From NCBI GenBank assembly GCA_030538175.1, contig JAUNUL010000039.1, positions 1-13,897 on the forward strand: 13,897 bases of DNA, written 5' to 3'. Shown piece by piece: positions 1 to 6,580 of this stretch (within the stretch, counting starts at the first letter, position 1; every line of letters begins with the position of its first letter). The notes under the pieces are model-generated. The model was not told where the DNA came from, did no database searches, and saw nothing but the letters and a program-made list of their open reading frames with translations. This stretch comes from Propionibacteriaceae bacterium (GTDB taxonomy: Bacteria; Actinomycetota; Actinomycetes; Propionibacteriales; Propionibacteriaceae). The translations under genes were made by a program, and so were the position numbers.

Positions 1-37
1 TGCCGGATTGGCCGGACCCGCTATCGGAAGGCGTTGG

Positions 38-1099
38 ATGAGCACGACAGTCGAACTAGGCCTGGACACGTTTGGGGACATGACGCTGGGCGAGGACGGT
101 ACGCCCGACTCCGCGGCGCAGGTCATTCGCAACCTCGTCGAGCAGGGGACGCTTGCCGATCAAGTCGGGATCGACTTCATCGGTGTCGGCGAGCACCACC
201 GTGATGATTTCGCTGTGTCCGCACCCGATGTCGTGTTGGCCGGTTTGGCGACACGCACCGAGCGCATCAAGCTCGGTTCAGCGGTGACGGTGCTCAGCTC
301 CGATGACCCAGTGCGAGTGTTCCAGCGGTTCTCCACCGTGGATGCCCTGTCGAACGGCCGCGCAGAGGTGATCCTGGGGCGGGGCTCGTTCACCGAGTCA
401 TTCCCGTTGTTCGGGTTTGACCTCCAGGACTATGAACAGCTCTTCGAGGAGAAGCTTGATCTGTTCGCGCATCTGCTGACCGAGGAGCCCGTCACCTGGC
501 AGGGCAATCTGCGTCCGGCGCTTGCTGCGGCCGATGTCCACCCCAAGACCGAGAAGGGTCTCACCGCCTGGATCGCCGTCGGCGGGTCGCCGCAGTCAGT
601 GGTGCGCGCTGCGGCGTACAAATTGCCCCTGATGCTGGCCATCATCGGCGGGCCGGCGGATCGATTCAAGCAGTTCGCGGATCTCTATCACCGGGCGCTG
701 GAGCAGGTCCGTGCGGCGGAGGCGGAGGCAGGTCTCGAGCCGGTGGGAGATCTGCCCATCGGGGTGCATTCTCCGGGCCACATCGCTGACACCGATGCGG
801 AGGCGCGCGAGCAGCTGTTCCCGCACTTCAAGGCGAATCGGGACCGGATCGGTGCCGAGCGCGGGTGGCCGCCGGTGCAGCAGGGCGAGTTCGAACGCGA
901 GATCGGGCAGGGCGCGCTGTACGTCGGGTCCCCCGAAACCGTGGCTCGCAAGATCGCCGATACCGTTCGGACGCTGGGTCTGGCGCGGTTCGACCTCAAG
1001 TACAGCAACGGCCCCATGCCGCATGCCCAATCGATGCGGGCGATCGAACTCTACGGGACCAAGGTCATCCCGTTGGTGCGGGACATGCTCGCGGGCTGA
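38..1099 (+). CDS. LLM-class (luciferase-like) flavin-dependent oxidoreductase
   Basis: Predicted cytosolic TIM-barrel oxidoreductase of the bacterial luciferase superfamily, 353 residues, the usual size for the family. Members use reduced FMN or F420 to oxidise small organic substrates; the substrate here cannot be told. Visible family features are the GEHH motif at residues 51-54, an IKLGSAVTVLSSDDPVR segment after it, the GRAEVILGRGS strand-turn around 107-117 that lines the flavin site, and a C-terminal GSPETVARKI segment. I chose ATG 38 rather than the in-frame TTG at 8 because GGAAGG at 26-31 lies 6 nt upstream and the protein then begins with the typical MSTTVELGLDTFGD. No signal peptide or membrane segment. 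The gene lies at the window edge, so any upstream partner is unseen. Family call is firm; specific function is unknown. Confidence 0.9.
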   Translation: MSTTVELGLDTFGDMTLGEDGTPDSAAQVIRNLVEQGTLADQVGIDFIGVGEHHRDDFAVSAPDVVLAGLATRTERIKLGSAVTVLSSDDPVRVFQRFSTVDALSNGRAEVILGRGSFTESFPLFGFDLQDYEQLFEEKLDLFAHLLTEEPVTWQGNLRPALAAADVHPKTEKGLTAWIAVGGSPQSVVRAAAYKLPLMLAIIGGPADRFKQFADLYHRALEQVRAAEAEAGLEPVGDLPIGVHSPGHIADTDAEAREQLFPHFKANRDRIGAERGWPPVQQGEFEREIGQGALYVGSPETVARKIADTVRTLGLARFDLKYSNGPMPHAQSMRAIELYGTKVIPLVRDMLAG

Positions 1100-1119
1100 C
1101 GCCCCATGCGTACGCCGGC

Positions 1120-1148
1120 AGGGCGCCCGGAAGCCTCGTTCGCGCCCT
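1120..1148 (+). terminator. Weak candidate terminator hairpin after the oxidoreductase gene
   Basis: A perfect 7-bp stem (AGGGCGC at 1120-1126 with GCGCCCT at 1142-1148) encloses a 15-nt loop, 20 nt after the stop codon. There is no run of T after it, so it would be a poor intrinsic terminator by the classical rule, though U-less hairpins have been proposed in actinobacteria. It may be chance in GC-rich DNA. Confidence 0.25.
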
Positions 1149-1183
1149 CGCCGAGCACTCCAAGGAAGTGGCCGCGCGGGCTA

Positions 1184-1199
1184 TATCGCTATGTCGATA
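1184..1199. promoter_or_regulatory. Candidate operator: TATCG-N6-CGATA inverted repeat
   Basis: TATCG (1184-1188) and CGATA (1195-1199) form a perfect 5-bp inverted repeat with a 6-bp spacer. It sits in an unusually AT-rich island within GC-rich DNA, just upstream of the catalase-like remnant. AT-rich dyads of this sort are typical repressor sites, so this may be the surviving control region of the lost gene. No regulator can be named from the sequence. Confidence 0.25.
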
Positions 1200-1216
1200 A
1201 TCAGTCTAGGCTCGAC

Positions 1217-1413
1217 GTGTCCACGCAAACGGGCAGCCGCCCGCGGTGGCGGAGGTGACCGAGCCGCGCGAGCCGTTCCCCCCGGCGCCCGACCAGGCAG
1301 AGCCGGGGAAGGTTAGCCCCACGGGTGGGGAGGCCGGTGACCGTCAGCAGCAGGGCGCGTACCTCACGACGGCCCAGGGCGTACGCCTGCGCGACGCCGA
1401 CCATTCACTCAAG
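1217..1413 (+). pseudogene. Broken 5' remnant of a katE-type catalase gene
   Basis: The frame open from 1210 to the TGA at 1474-1476 reads a proline- and glutamate-rich tail followed at 1363-1413 by YLTTAQGVRLRDADHSLK. This closely resembles the N-terminal arm of large clade-2 catalases (KatE/HPII), where an LTT.QG....D...SL block directly precedes AGxRGPxLLxDFHxREK. The expected continuation is absent: after HSLK the frame reads 20 unrelated residues and stops, so the catalytic barrel is gone. The 5' end also appears frameshifted: a GTG at 1217 begins MSTQTGSRP and then stops, and shifting by one base near 1243 would join it to AVAEVTEPREP in the remnant frame. I infer a gene that lost all but about 65 codons. 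The match is from memory of the family, so a chance GC-rich ORF remains possible. Confidence 0.5.
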
Positions 1414-1488
1414 GGGCCTGGGATCGGTTCGCAGACTGACCAAGTGGTTGGCCCTGATTTCACACTGGGGTTATGAAACGATAGGCTG

Positions 1489-1610
1489 GTGACAGCAGTC
1501 ACTGTGTCCAAGACCACGTCTAACCGTCCTCTCAGATCTGTCATGATGGTCTTGACAGGCCTCGCGATCGGGTTGTTCGAGAAGGGGTTGTGACGTGACA
1601 GTTGTGACAG
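1489..1610. promoter_or_regulatory. Cluster of TGACAG motifs upstream of the PAS gene
   Basis: TGACAG occurs at 1490-1495, 1553-1558, 1596-1601 and 1605-1610, and its complement CTGTCA at 1538-1543: five copies in about 120 bp. Two dyads are built from them: GTGAC-AGCA-GTCAC at 1489-1502, and CTGTCA-N9-TGACAG at 1538-1558. The last two copies lie at the first codons of the PAS gene, so a bound protein there would block initiation. TTGACA at 1552-1557 could also serve as a -35 box, but no convincing -10 follows at the right spacing. The pattern is seen directly; a role as an operator is inference. Confidence 0.4.
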
Positions 1611-2977
1611 GGGCTCAGCACGAAGTTGGGGTCGACGAGATGTTTTTCTCGACCACGGACAAGAAGGGCGTGATTGAACAGGCGAACGCCGTGTTCGTAC
1701 GCCTGTCCCGCTATTCCCGTGAGCAGCTGGTCGGGGCGCCGCATAACATCATTCGCCACCCCGACATGCCAGGTGGTGCTTTCCGCGTCATGTGGGACAC
1801 CCTGGAAGCTGGTCGTCCATTTGGGGCCTACGTCCACAACCTCGCCGCGGACGGCAGTCGCTATGACGTGTTCGCCACCATCACCCCGGTCGCCGATGGG
1901 TATCTCTCGGTGCGCACCAGGCCATGCCGGACCGACATCATGGCCGTGGCGGACAGCCTCTATGACAGCGCCCGCGACTTGGAGCGACAGCTCGAGGCGG
2001 AGGGGAAGCATGCACCGGCTCGTGCGCGGGAAGCCGCTGAGCACTTGGCCGCGGCCCTGCAGTCAGCGGGTGTCGGGACCTATGACGACTTCTTGATGGA
2101 GGTGCTGCCCGCTGAGGTTGAGGCGCGGCACCGCATCTCGGGCGGGATTCCGCTGCGGCGTGAGGCCCCTTCAGAATTGGTGACCATCCTCGCGACGAGC
2201 CATGAGCTGTTCGATCATTTGGAGGCGTGGCTGAGCGATCTCGATCGGTTGGCGCAGTTCTCGCTGGACCTGCAGGAGGCCGCGCATCGGTTGGCCAAGG
2301 GTGTGTCCAATGCGGCGCGCACGGCGCAGTTGATCCAGGATGTCGAGGTCGGTCCTGAGTTCGCTTCGCTGATCATGCCGCTGCGGCTTTGGTCGGATAT
2401 GGCCCACGAGATCGATCCGATTCTCGCGGAGATCGGGCCCACGCTGGAGGAGTTGCGGTCGAGCACGGCGGCGACTCGCTTCCGCATCGCCTTGGCGAGG
2501 CTTCACACCGAGATCACGGCCCGTTTTGCGGTTGAACTCATCGATAGCCAACAGGACGCCGATAAGTCGCGGGAGCCCCTGCAGAACTTGCCGTCGATCG
2601 GCTTGCTCTGTCAGGCCCTCAGCGAGGGCATCGATGAACTGAAACGTCAGGTTGCTTCGCATGCGGACCTCGTCCATCGAGCCATGGACCTCGTCGATGA
2701 ATCAGCGGGCGTGATGCAGATCCCGACCGACCTGATGGCGACGTGGCACGCAAGTCTCGCCGCCCGCAGCGACGTTCCGCCTCGGATCGCGCAGTTGTCT
2801 CCCCAGATCGGTGCCCAGGTCACCAGCTCGGCCGAGGCGATTGCAGCCCTGCAGCATCTCGGCGTCCAGGCCGACCAGGCGCTCATTCGCCATGACAGCG
2901 GGATCCTCGCCGACTGCGTCGAGCGCATCGCCAAGGCAGCTGACAGCGTCCTCGCCTCCCGCGGGCTTTCGCACTAG
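1595..2977 (+). CDS. Soluble Aer-like PAS-domain sensor protein
   Basis: A 460-residue protein with a PAS domain at about residues 17-110 and a long, mainly helical remainder. The PAS domain is of the Aer (aerotaxis, FAD-binding) kind: NIIRHPDMP at 51-59, MWDTLEAG at 66-73 and YLSVRTRP at 103-110 match the order of blocks in E. coli Aer. The tryptophan of GEPW in Aer is a phenylalanine here (GRPF, 73-76). There is no transmembrane segment, HAMP linker or methyl-accepting signalling hairpin, so the output differs from Aer. Residues 120-460 are rich in heptad-like Leu/Ala helices with no kinase, cyclase or DNA-binding motif I can see. Start GTG 1595 is supported by GAAGGGG at 1581-1587. It probably senses redox state or a small ligand in the cytosol; the downstream partner is unknown. 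It stands alone and ends close to a repeat region. Confidence 0.8.
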   Translation: MTVVTGAQHEVGVDEMFFSTTDKKGVIEQANAVFVRLSRYSREQLVGAPHNIIRHPDMPGGAFRVMWDTLEAGRPFGAYVHNLAADGSRYDVFATITPVADGYLSVRTRPCRTDIMAVADSLYDSARDLERQLEAEGKHAPARAREAAEHLAAALQSAGVGTYDDFLMEVLPAEVEARHRISGGIPLRREAPSELVTILATSHELFDHLEAWLSDLDRLAQFSLDLQEAAHRLAKGVSNAARTAQLIQDVEVGPEFASLIMPLRLWSDMAHEIDPILAEIGPTLEELRSSTAATRFRIALARLHTEITARFAVELIDSQQDADKSREPLQNLPSIGLLCQALSEGIDELKRQVASHADLVHRAMDLVDESAGVMQIPTDLMATWHASLAARSDVPPRIAQLSPQIGAQVTSSAEAIAALQHLGVQADQALIRHDSGILADCVERIAKAADSVLASRGLSH

Positions 2978-2980
2978 CGA

Positions 2981-3108
2981 GCGCGGGGGTACGCAACGGG
3001 GGCACTCACTCCCCGGGCGCAGACCTGCGAGCGTCTCTCCGGGCCGAGTGGGTGAGCCCAAGGAGTCGTAGCGGTAGCGGAGACGACGACGCGAAGAACG
3101 AAGAACCA
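2981..3108. repeat. 128-bp tandem repeat, copy 1
   Basis: First unit of an exact-period 128-bp tandem repeat starting three bases after the PAS gene stop. It differs from copy 2 at 6 positions by my count (about 95% identity), three of them in the last seven bases. Inside are CTCAC (3005-3009) facing GTGAG (3052-3056), CCCGG (3012-3016) facing CCGGG (3039-3043), and an apical CGCA-GACC-TGCG hairpin at 3018-3029, so the front half of each unit could fold into a long imperfect stem. The second half is a purine-rich tract (about 3061-3108) with few features. ORFs crossing it are shadows of the repeat. Confidence 0.85.
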
Positions 3109-3236
3109 GCGCGGGGGCACGCAACGGGGGCACTCACTCCCCGGGCGCAGACCTGCGAGCGTCCCTCCGGGCCGAGTGGATGAGCCCAAGGAGTCGTAGC
3201 GGTAGCGGAGACGACGACGCGAAGAACGAGGAGCGA
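3109..3236. repeat. 128-bp tandem repeat, copy 2, with a short stub of a third unit
   Basis: Second unit, directly abutting copy 1. The next period begins in register at 3237 with GCGCGGGGGT but diverges within about 12 bases into the terminator hairpin at 3245-3266. A G-to-A change at 3180 breaks a pair of the stem that copy 1 could form, so the sequence gives no covariation support for a conserved RNA structure. The sequence just before copy 1 (AGCGAGCGCGGGGG from 2976) also matches that before the stub, as expected if a unit was duplicated between such ends. Confidence 0.85.
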
Positions 3237-3244
3237 GCGCGGGG

Positions 3245-3266
3245 GTGCGGGGGTCGCCCCCCGCAC
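3245..3266. terminator. Strong bidirectional hairpin between convergent genes
   Basis: A perfect 9-bp stem, GTGCGGGGG (3245-3253) with CCCCCGCAC (3258-3266), closes a TCGC loop. It lies 3 nt beyond the ppk2 stop on the minus strand and also downstream of the PAS gene on the plus strand, so it could end transcription of both. On the plus strand it is followed by only a short AATT, and there is no long U tract on either side. Confidence 0.65.
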
Positions 3267-3269
3267 AAT

Positions 3270-4199
3270 TCAGTGCGACTCGCGCGCTGATTTGCGATGG
3301 ACGGTGAGTTTGTCGGGGCCGACGCCGTCCAGGCCCACGCCGGCTTCACCTTTTTCGACTTTCCCAGCGTGGTCGGGGACTTCGTGTTGGAGTTCGCGCT
3401 CCATCCGCTGGTATCCGGTGGACGGGGGGCGTTCGGGCAGTTCGAGTTCGGGGGTCTCGATTTCTTCCCAATCGATGGATTCGAGCAGGTGCGAGATCAT
3501 GTTGACCCGGGCGCGGCGCTTGTCCTCGGATTCGACGACATTCCAGCGGGCTTCGGGGATGTCGGTGTGGACCATCATCTCGTCTTTGGAGCGGGAGTAC
3601 GCCTCCCACCGTGTCAGGGACTCCAAGTCGGTGGGGGAGAGCTTCCAGCGGCGCATCGGGTCGGTGAGGCGTGACCGGAAGCGGTTTTCCTGTTCGACGT
3701 CGGACACCGAGAACCAGTATTTGCGCAGGATGATGCCGTCTTCAACGAGGAGCCGTTCAAAGATCGGACACTGGTGCAGGAATCGTCGATATTCCTCGGC
3801 GGTGCAATAGCCCATGACCCGCTCGACTCCGGCGCGGTTGTACCACGAGCGGTCGAAGAGCACGATCTCGCCTGCGGCGGGGAGGTTTTCCACATAGCGC
3901 TGGAAATACCACTGGGTTTTCTGTCGCTCGGTGGGGGTGGGCAGGGCGATGATCGACGCGATTCGGGGGTTGAGGTATTCCGTCACCCGCTTGATCGCGC
4001 CGCCTTTGCCGGCGGCGTCGCGGCCTTCGAACACGATGACGACGCGTTGGCCGGTGGCCTTGACCCATTCCTGCAGTTTGACCAGTTCCCCTTGGAGTCG
4101 GAACAGCTCCGCCTCATAGAGGTCCTTGTTCATGCGCTTCACCTTGTGCCCGTTCTTCTCGGGCTTGGTGCTGGCGTCCTTGTCATTCTTGCCACCCAT
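3270..4199 (-). CDS. ppk2: Polyphosphate kinase 2 (PPK2 family, class I)
   Basis: Cytosolic polyphosphate:nucleotide phosphotransferase of about 309 residues, which moves phosphate between inorganic polyphosphate and nucleoside diphosphates. The Walker A-type loop GRDAAGKGG is at 59-67, the Walker B-type DRSWYNRAGVERVMG at 116-130 and the lid arginines around RSRLTDPMRRWKLSP at 175-189. One PPK2 domain is present, as in class I enzymes. Residues after about 270 form a charged tail beyond the domain. The start is uncertain: ATG 4199 lies 22 bp after treY with no clear ribosome site, whereas ATG 4133 (residue 23, MNKDLYEAEL) has AAGGTG six bases upstream and would give 287 residues. It follows treY on the same strand and is probably cotranscribed. 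Nucleotide preference (GDP or ADP) and favoured direction cannot be read from sequence. Confidence 0.93.
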   Translation of the reverse strand: MGGKNDKDASTKPEKNGHKVKRMNKDLYEAELFRLQGELVKLQEWVKATGQRVVIVFEGRDAAGKGGAIKRVTEYLNPRIASIIALPTPTERQKTQWYFQRYVENLPAAGEIVLFDRSWYNRAGVERVMGYCTAEEYRRFLHQCPIFERLLVEDGIILRKYWFSVSDVEQENRFRSRLTDPMRRWKLSPTDLESLTRWEAYSRSKDEMMVHTDIPEARWNVVESEDKRRARVNMISHLLESIDWEEIETPELELPERPPSTGYQRMERELQHEVPDHAGKVEKGEAGVGLDGVGPDKLTVHRKSARESH

Positions 4200-4221
4200 T
4201 TGAGCAGCGTACCGCCGCAGA

Positions 4222-6525
4222 TCAGGCGCGCACCAACAGCGCGACCGGGAAATGCTGGAACAGCTCGGCCGGACGGGTCGGCCCGGTGTGCACGACATCG
4301 GTCAGCACGTCCCGCCAGCTGCCCGACAGTGGCAGTTCGGTGTCGCCCCATCCGGCGTGGTCGGTCGACAGTGTGTACGGGAACCGCGTCACAGCGGTGA
4401 CCGCCCCGCCGCGGTCGAAGGCGAGCAGGTGGTGGCCGGCGGTCCCGGTGGCGAGGAGGGGAGCGTACGACTCGAACAGCTCTGGCCGTTCCCGCCGCAG
4501 CCGCAGCGCATGGCGGACGACCCAGAACTTCGCGGCTCCGGACGCATCGACCCACGGGGCTTCGGTCGCCTCGAGCAGTCGGCGCCGAGCGGCGAAGTCG
4601 ATGTCGCGGCGGTTGTCGGGGTCAACCAGCGAGTCGTCCCAGAGCTCGGTGCCCTGATAGACGTCCGGGATGCCCGGCATCGTCAGCTGCACGAGCTTGG
4701 CCCCGAGGGAGTTCGACCATCCCGGTTGTTCGATCTGGGTCCAGAGTCGCTCGAGGCCGTCGCGCAGGTCCTCGTCGTCCACAGCGAGGTCGACCGCGGC
4801 GTGCACCGCATCCTCGAAGTCGGTATCCGGGTTGTTCCAGGTCGTTCCGGTCGCGGCTTCCCGCATGGCCTTCTCCGCGTACGCCTGCAACCGCTCCCGG
4901 GCGATCGGGCCGGCCCCGAGGAGCGTTTGCCCGATCAGATTCGCCAGGGACCGATCAGCGATTCCGGACCGGTCGATGAACGACGCCAACCACGGTGTGG
5001 CGAGGTCCCGAAGCTCCGCGAGCACGGCCAGCCGGGCACGCACGTCCTCACCGCGTTTGGTGTCATGGGTGGACAGCGCGGTCATCGACTGCGGCTGTCG
5101 CTCCTGGCGCCGAGCCATGGCTTCGTGGAAATCGGCGAGATACATCCCGAAGGCTGCCGGGTTGCCGCCGACCTCGTTGAGGGCGATGAAGCGATTCGCG
5201 CGATAGTACGCCGTGTCCTCCACGCCCTTGGCCATGACGGCTCCGGAGTACTGCTGGAAGCGACGCGCGAGCTCGTCGGCGGGATCAGCCAGCCGGATGA
5301 GCAGCGCGGCCAATGTCTCCGCGGGGATCTCCGGGCCGCCCGCCTGAGCCGCCGCCACCGCGGCGTCCGCGGCCGCCTGCAATTCCTCGACACCCTGCGG
5401 CACATAGGACCGGTAGACCCCGAAGTGGGCAGTCAGCTCAACCAGCGTTGGGCGTACTTCTTCGGCGGGCAACTCGGGCGCCAACGCCACCAGCCGCTCC
5501 AACTCGGCCGCCAATAGCTCGGTGGCGGCGCGCCGCTTGCCGATTCTGATGTGCTCGGCCAGATCGAGTCGATCACCGACGACGTCGCGCTGGAATGCGG
5601 TGAAGGTCTCCTCGCCCGCGGGGTCGACGAAGACCTGGTTGACCTCGGTCATCGCGTCATAGCCCGTCGTGCCGGCGATCGGCCAGGTTTCGGGCAGGTC
5701 CTCGCCGTGTTCCAGGATCTTCTCCGCCAGCAGCCAATGGTCGGGGGCGACCTCGGCGAGCCACGCGAAGTACTCCTGCGGGTCCACGAGCCCATCCGGA
5801 TGATCCACGCGCAGCGCGTCAACGTCCCCGTCAGCAACCATCTGCAGAATCCGCGCATGCGTGGCCTCGCGGACGCTCGGGTCCTCCTGGCGTACGCCGG
5901 CCAGGGTCGTGACCGCGAAGAACCGTCGATAGTTCAGCTCGGTATCCCCGGTCTGCCAGGGCGCGAGGCGATAGTGCTGCCGGGCGTGGACCTCGGCCAC
6001 CGAGTCGCCGTCGGCGTACGTCCCGTCCGCGACCGGGAAGCGATGCTCGTGATAGTGCAGTTCATGGCCTGCCGGGTCCGTCGGGCTCGGCTCGACGGTC
6101 ACCGCGTCCAGTCCGTCGTCACCCAGGATCGGCACGAGGATCGGGGCACGGTTCCAGTCGATGTCGAACCAGCCGGCGTACGCCGAATCCGGCCCCTGAG
6201 CCAGCACACTCCACCAAGCCGGGCTCTCCGCGGGCACCGCGATGCCAAGGTGGTTCGGCACGATGTCCAGCACGATCTGCAGGCCCTTGGCGCGCGCGGC
6301 GCTCACCAGCGCCTGCCAGCCCTCCTCGCCGCCGCGGGCCGGATCGATCGTGGTCGGATCGACGGTGTCATAGCCGTGATCGGACCCGGTCGTGGCGGTC
6401 AGCACGGGGGAGAGATAGACCGCGTCGATGCCCAACTCGACGAGATAGTCCGTCAGGTCGGCAGCATCCTGCAGGGTCCATGTGGGGCGGATCTGGAGCC
6501 GATAGGTCGAGGTGGGAATGCGCAC
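4222..6525 (-). CDS. treY: Maltooligosyl trehalose synthase
   Basis: Isomerises the reducing-end alpha-1,4 bond of maltooligosaccharides to the alpha-1,1 bond of maltooligosyl trehalose, the first step of the TreY-TreZ route from glycogen to trehalose. The 767-residue length is normal. GH13 motifs are intact: DIVPNHLG at 87-94, the nucleophile region RVDHPDGL with Asp241, the acid/base Glu268 in LLAEKILE, and Asp488 in STHDTKRGED. The TreY-specific GIPDVYQGTELWD block lies near the C-terminus, and the N-terminus PTSTYRLQ is typical of the family. The start is GTG 6525. It is the first gene of a probable treY-ppk2 unit, divergent from the DUF4921 gene with 55 bp between starts. treZ and treX, often adjacent in other genomes, are absent on both sides. 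Antisense frames of several hundred codons across it are GC-driven artefacts. Confidence 0.96.
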   Translation of the reverse strand: MRIPTSTYRLQIRPTWTLQDAADLTDYLVELGIDAVYLSPVLTATTGSDHGYDTVDPTTIDPARGGEEGWQALVSAARAKGLQIVLDIVPNHLGIAVPAESPAWWSVLAQGPDSAYAGWFDIDWNRAPILVPILGDDGLDAVTVEPSPTDPAGHELHYHEHRFPVADGTYADGDSVAEVHARQHYRLAPWQTGDTELNYRRFFAVTTLAGVRQEDPSVREATHARILQMVADGDVDALRVDHPDGLVDPQEYFAWLAEVAPDHWLLAEKILEHGEDLPETWPIAGTTGYDAMTEVNQVFVDPAGEETFTAFQRDVVGDRLDLAEHIRIGKRRAATELLAAELERLVALAPELPAEEVRPTLVELTAHFGVYRSYVPQGVEELQAAADAAVAAAQAGGPEIPAETLAALLIRLADPADELARRFQQYSGAVMAKGVEDTAYYRANRFIALNEVGGNPAAFGMYLADFHEAMARRQERQPQSMTALSTHDTKRGEDVRARLAVLAELRDLATPWLASFIDRSGIADRSLANLIGQTLLGAGPIARERLQAYAEKAMREAATGTTWNNPDTDFEDAVHAAVDLAVDDEDLRDGLERLWTQIEQPGWSNSLGAKLVQLTMPGIPDVYQGTELWDDSLVDPDNRRDIDFAARRRLLEATEAPWVDASGAAKFWVVRHALRLRRERPELFESYAPLLATGTAGHHLLAFDRGGAVTAVTRFPYTLSTDHAGWGDTELPLSGSWRDVLTDVVHTGPTRPAELFQHFPVALLVRA

Positions 6526-6537
6526 GGGCCAACCCTA
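6526..6537 (-). promoter_or_regulatory. Candidate leaderless promoter -10 for treY
   Basis: On the minus strand TAGGGT (6537-6532) fits the actinobacterial -10 form TANNNT and ends 6 nt before the GTG start, the spacing expected for a leaderless transcript starting at the GTG itself. The ribosome site before treY is otherwise weak (AGGG). The -35 region (GCGGTC or CGGTCG at 17-18 bp) is poor, so this is only a candidate. Confidence 0.35.
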
Positions 6538-6580
6538 TCCATCGCGACCTTCCGCGACCGCCGATGGGAGGATGGCCTTC

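Noticed and set aside
1246..1476. Riboswitch or other structured RNA in the gap before the PAS gene
   Set aside because: CCCCA-CGGG-TGGGG at 1317-1330 is a neat hairpin, but I could not match the region to cobalamin, ydaO, GEMM or guanidine riboswitch cores, and the catalase-like reading explains the same bases better.
2974..3349. Several minus-strand frames of 71-143 codons across the 128-bp repeat
   Set aside because: Their translations repeat each other because the DNA is a tandem repeat, and they lack ribosome sites and family features.
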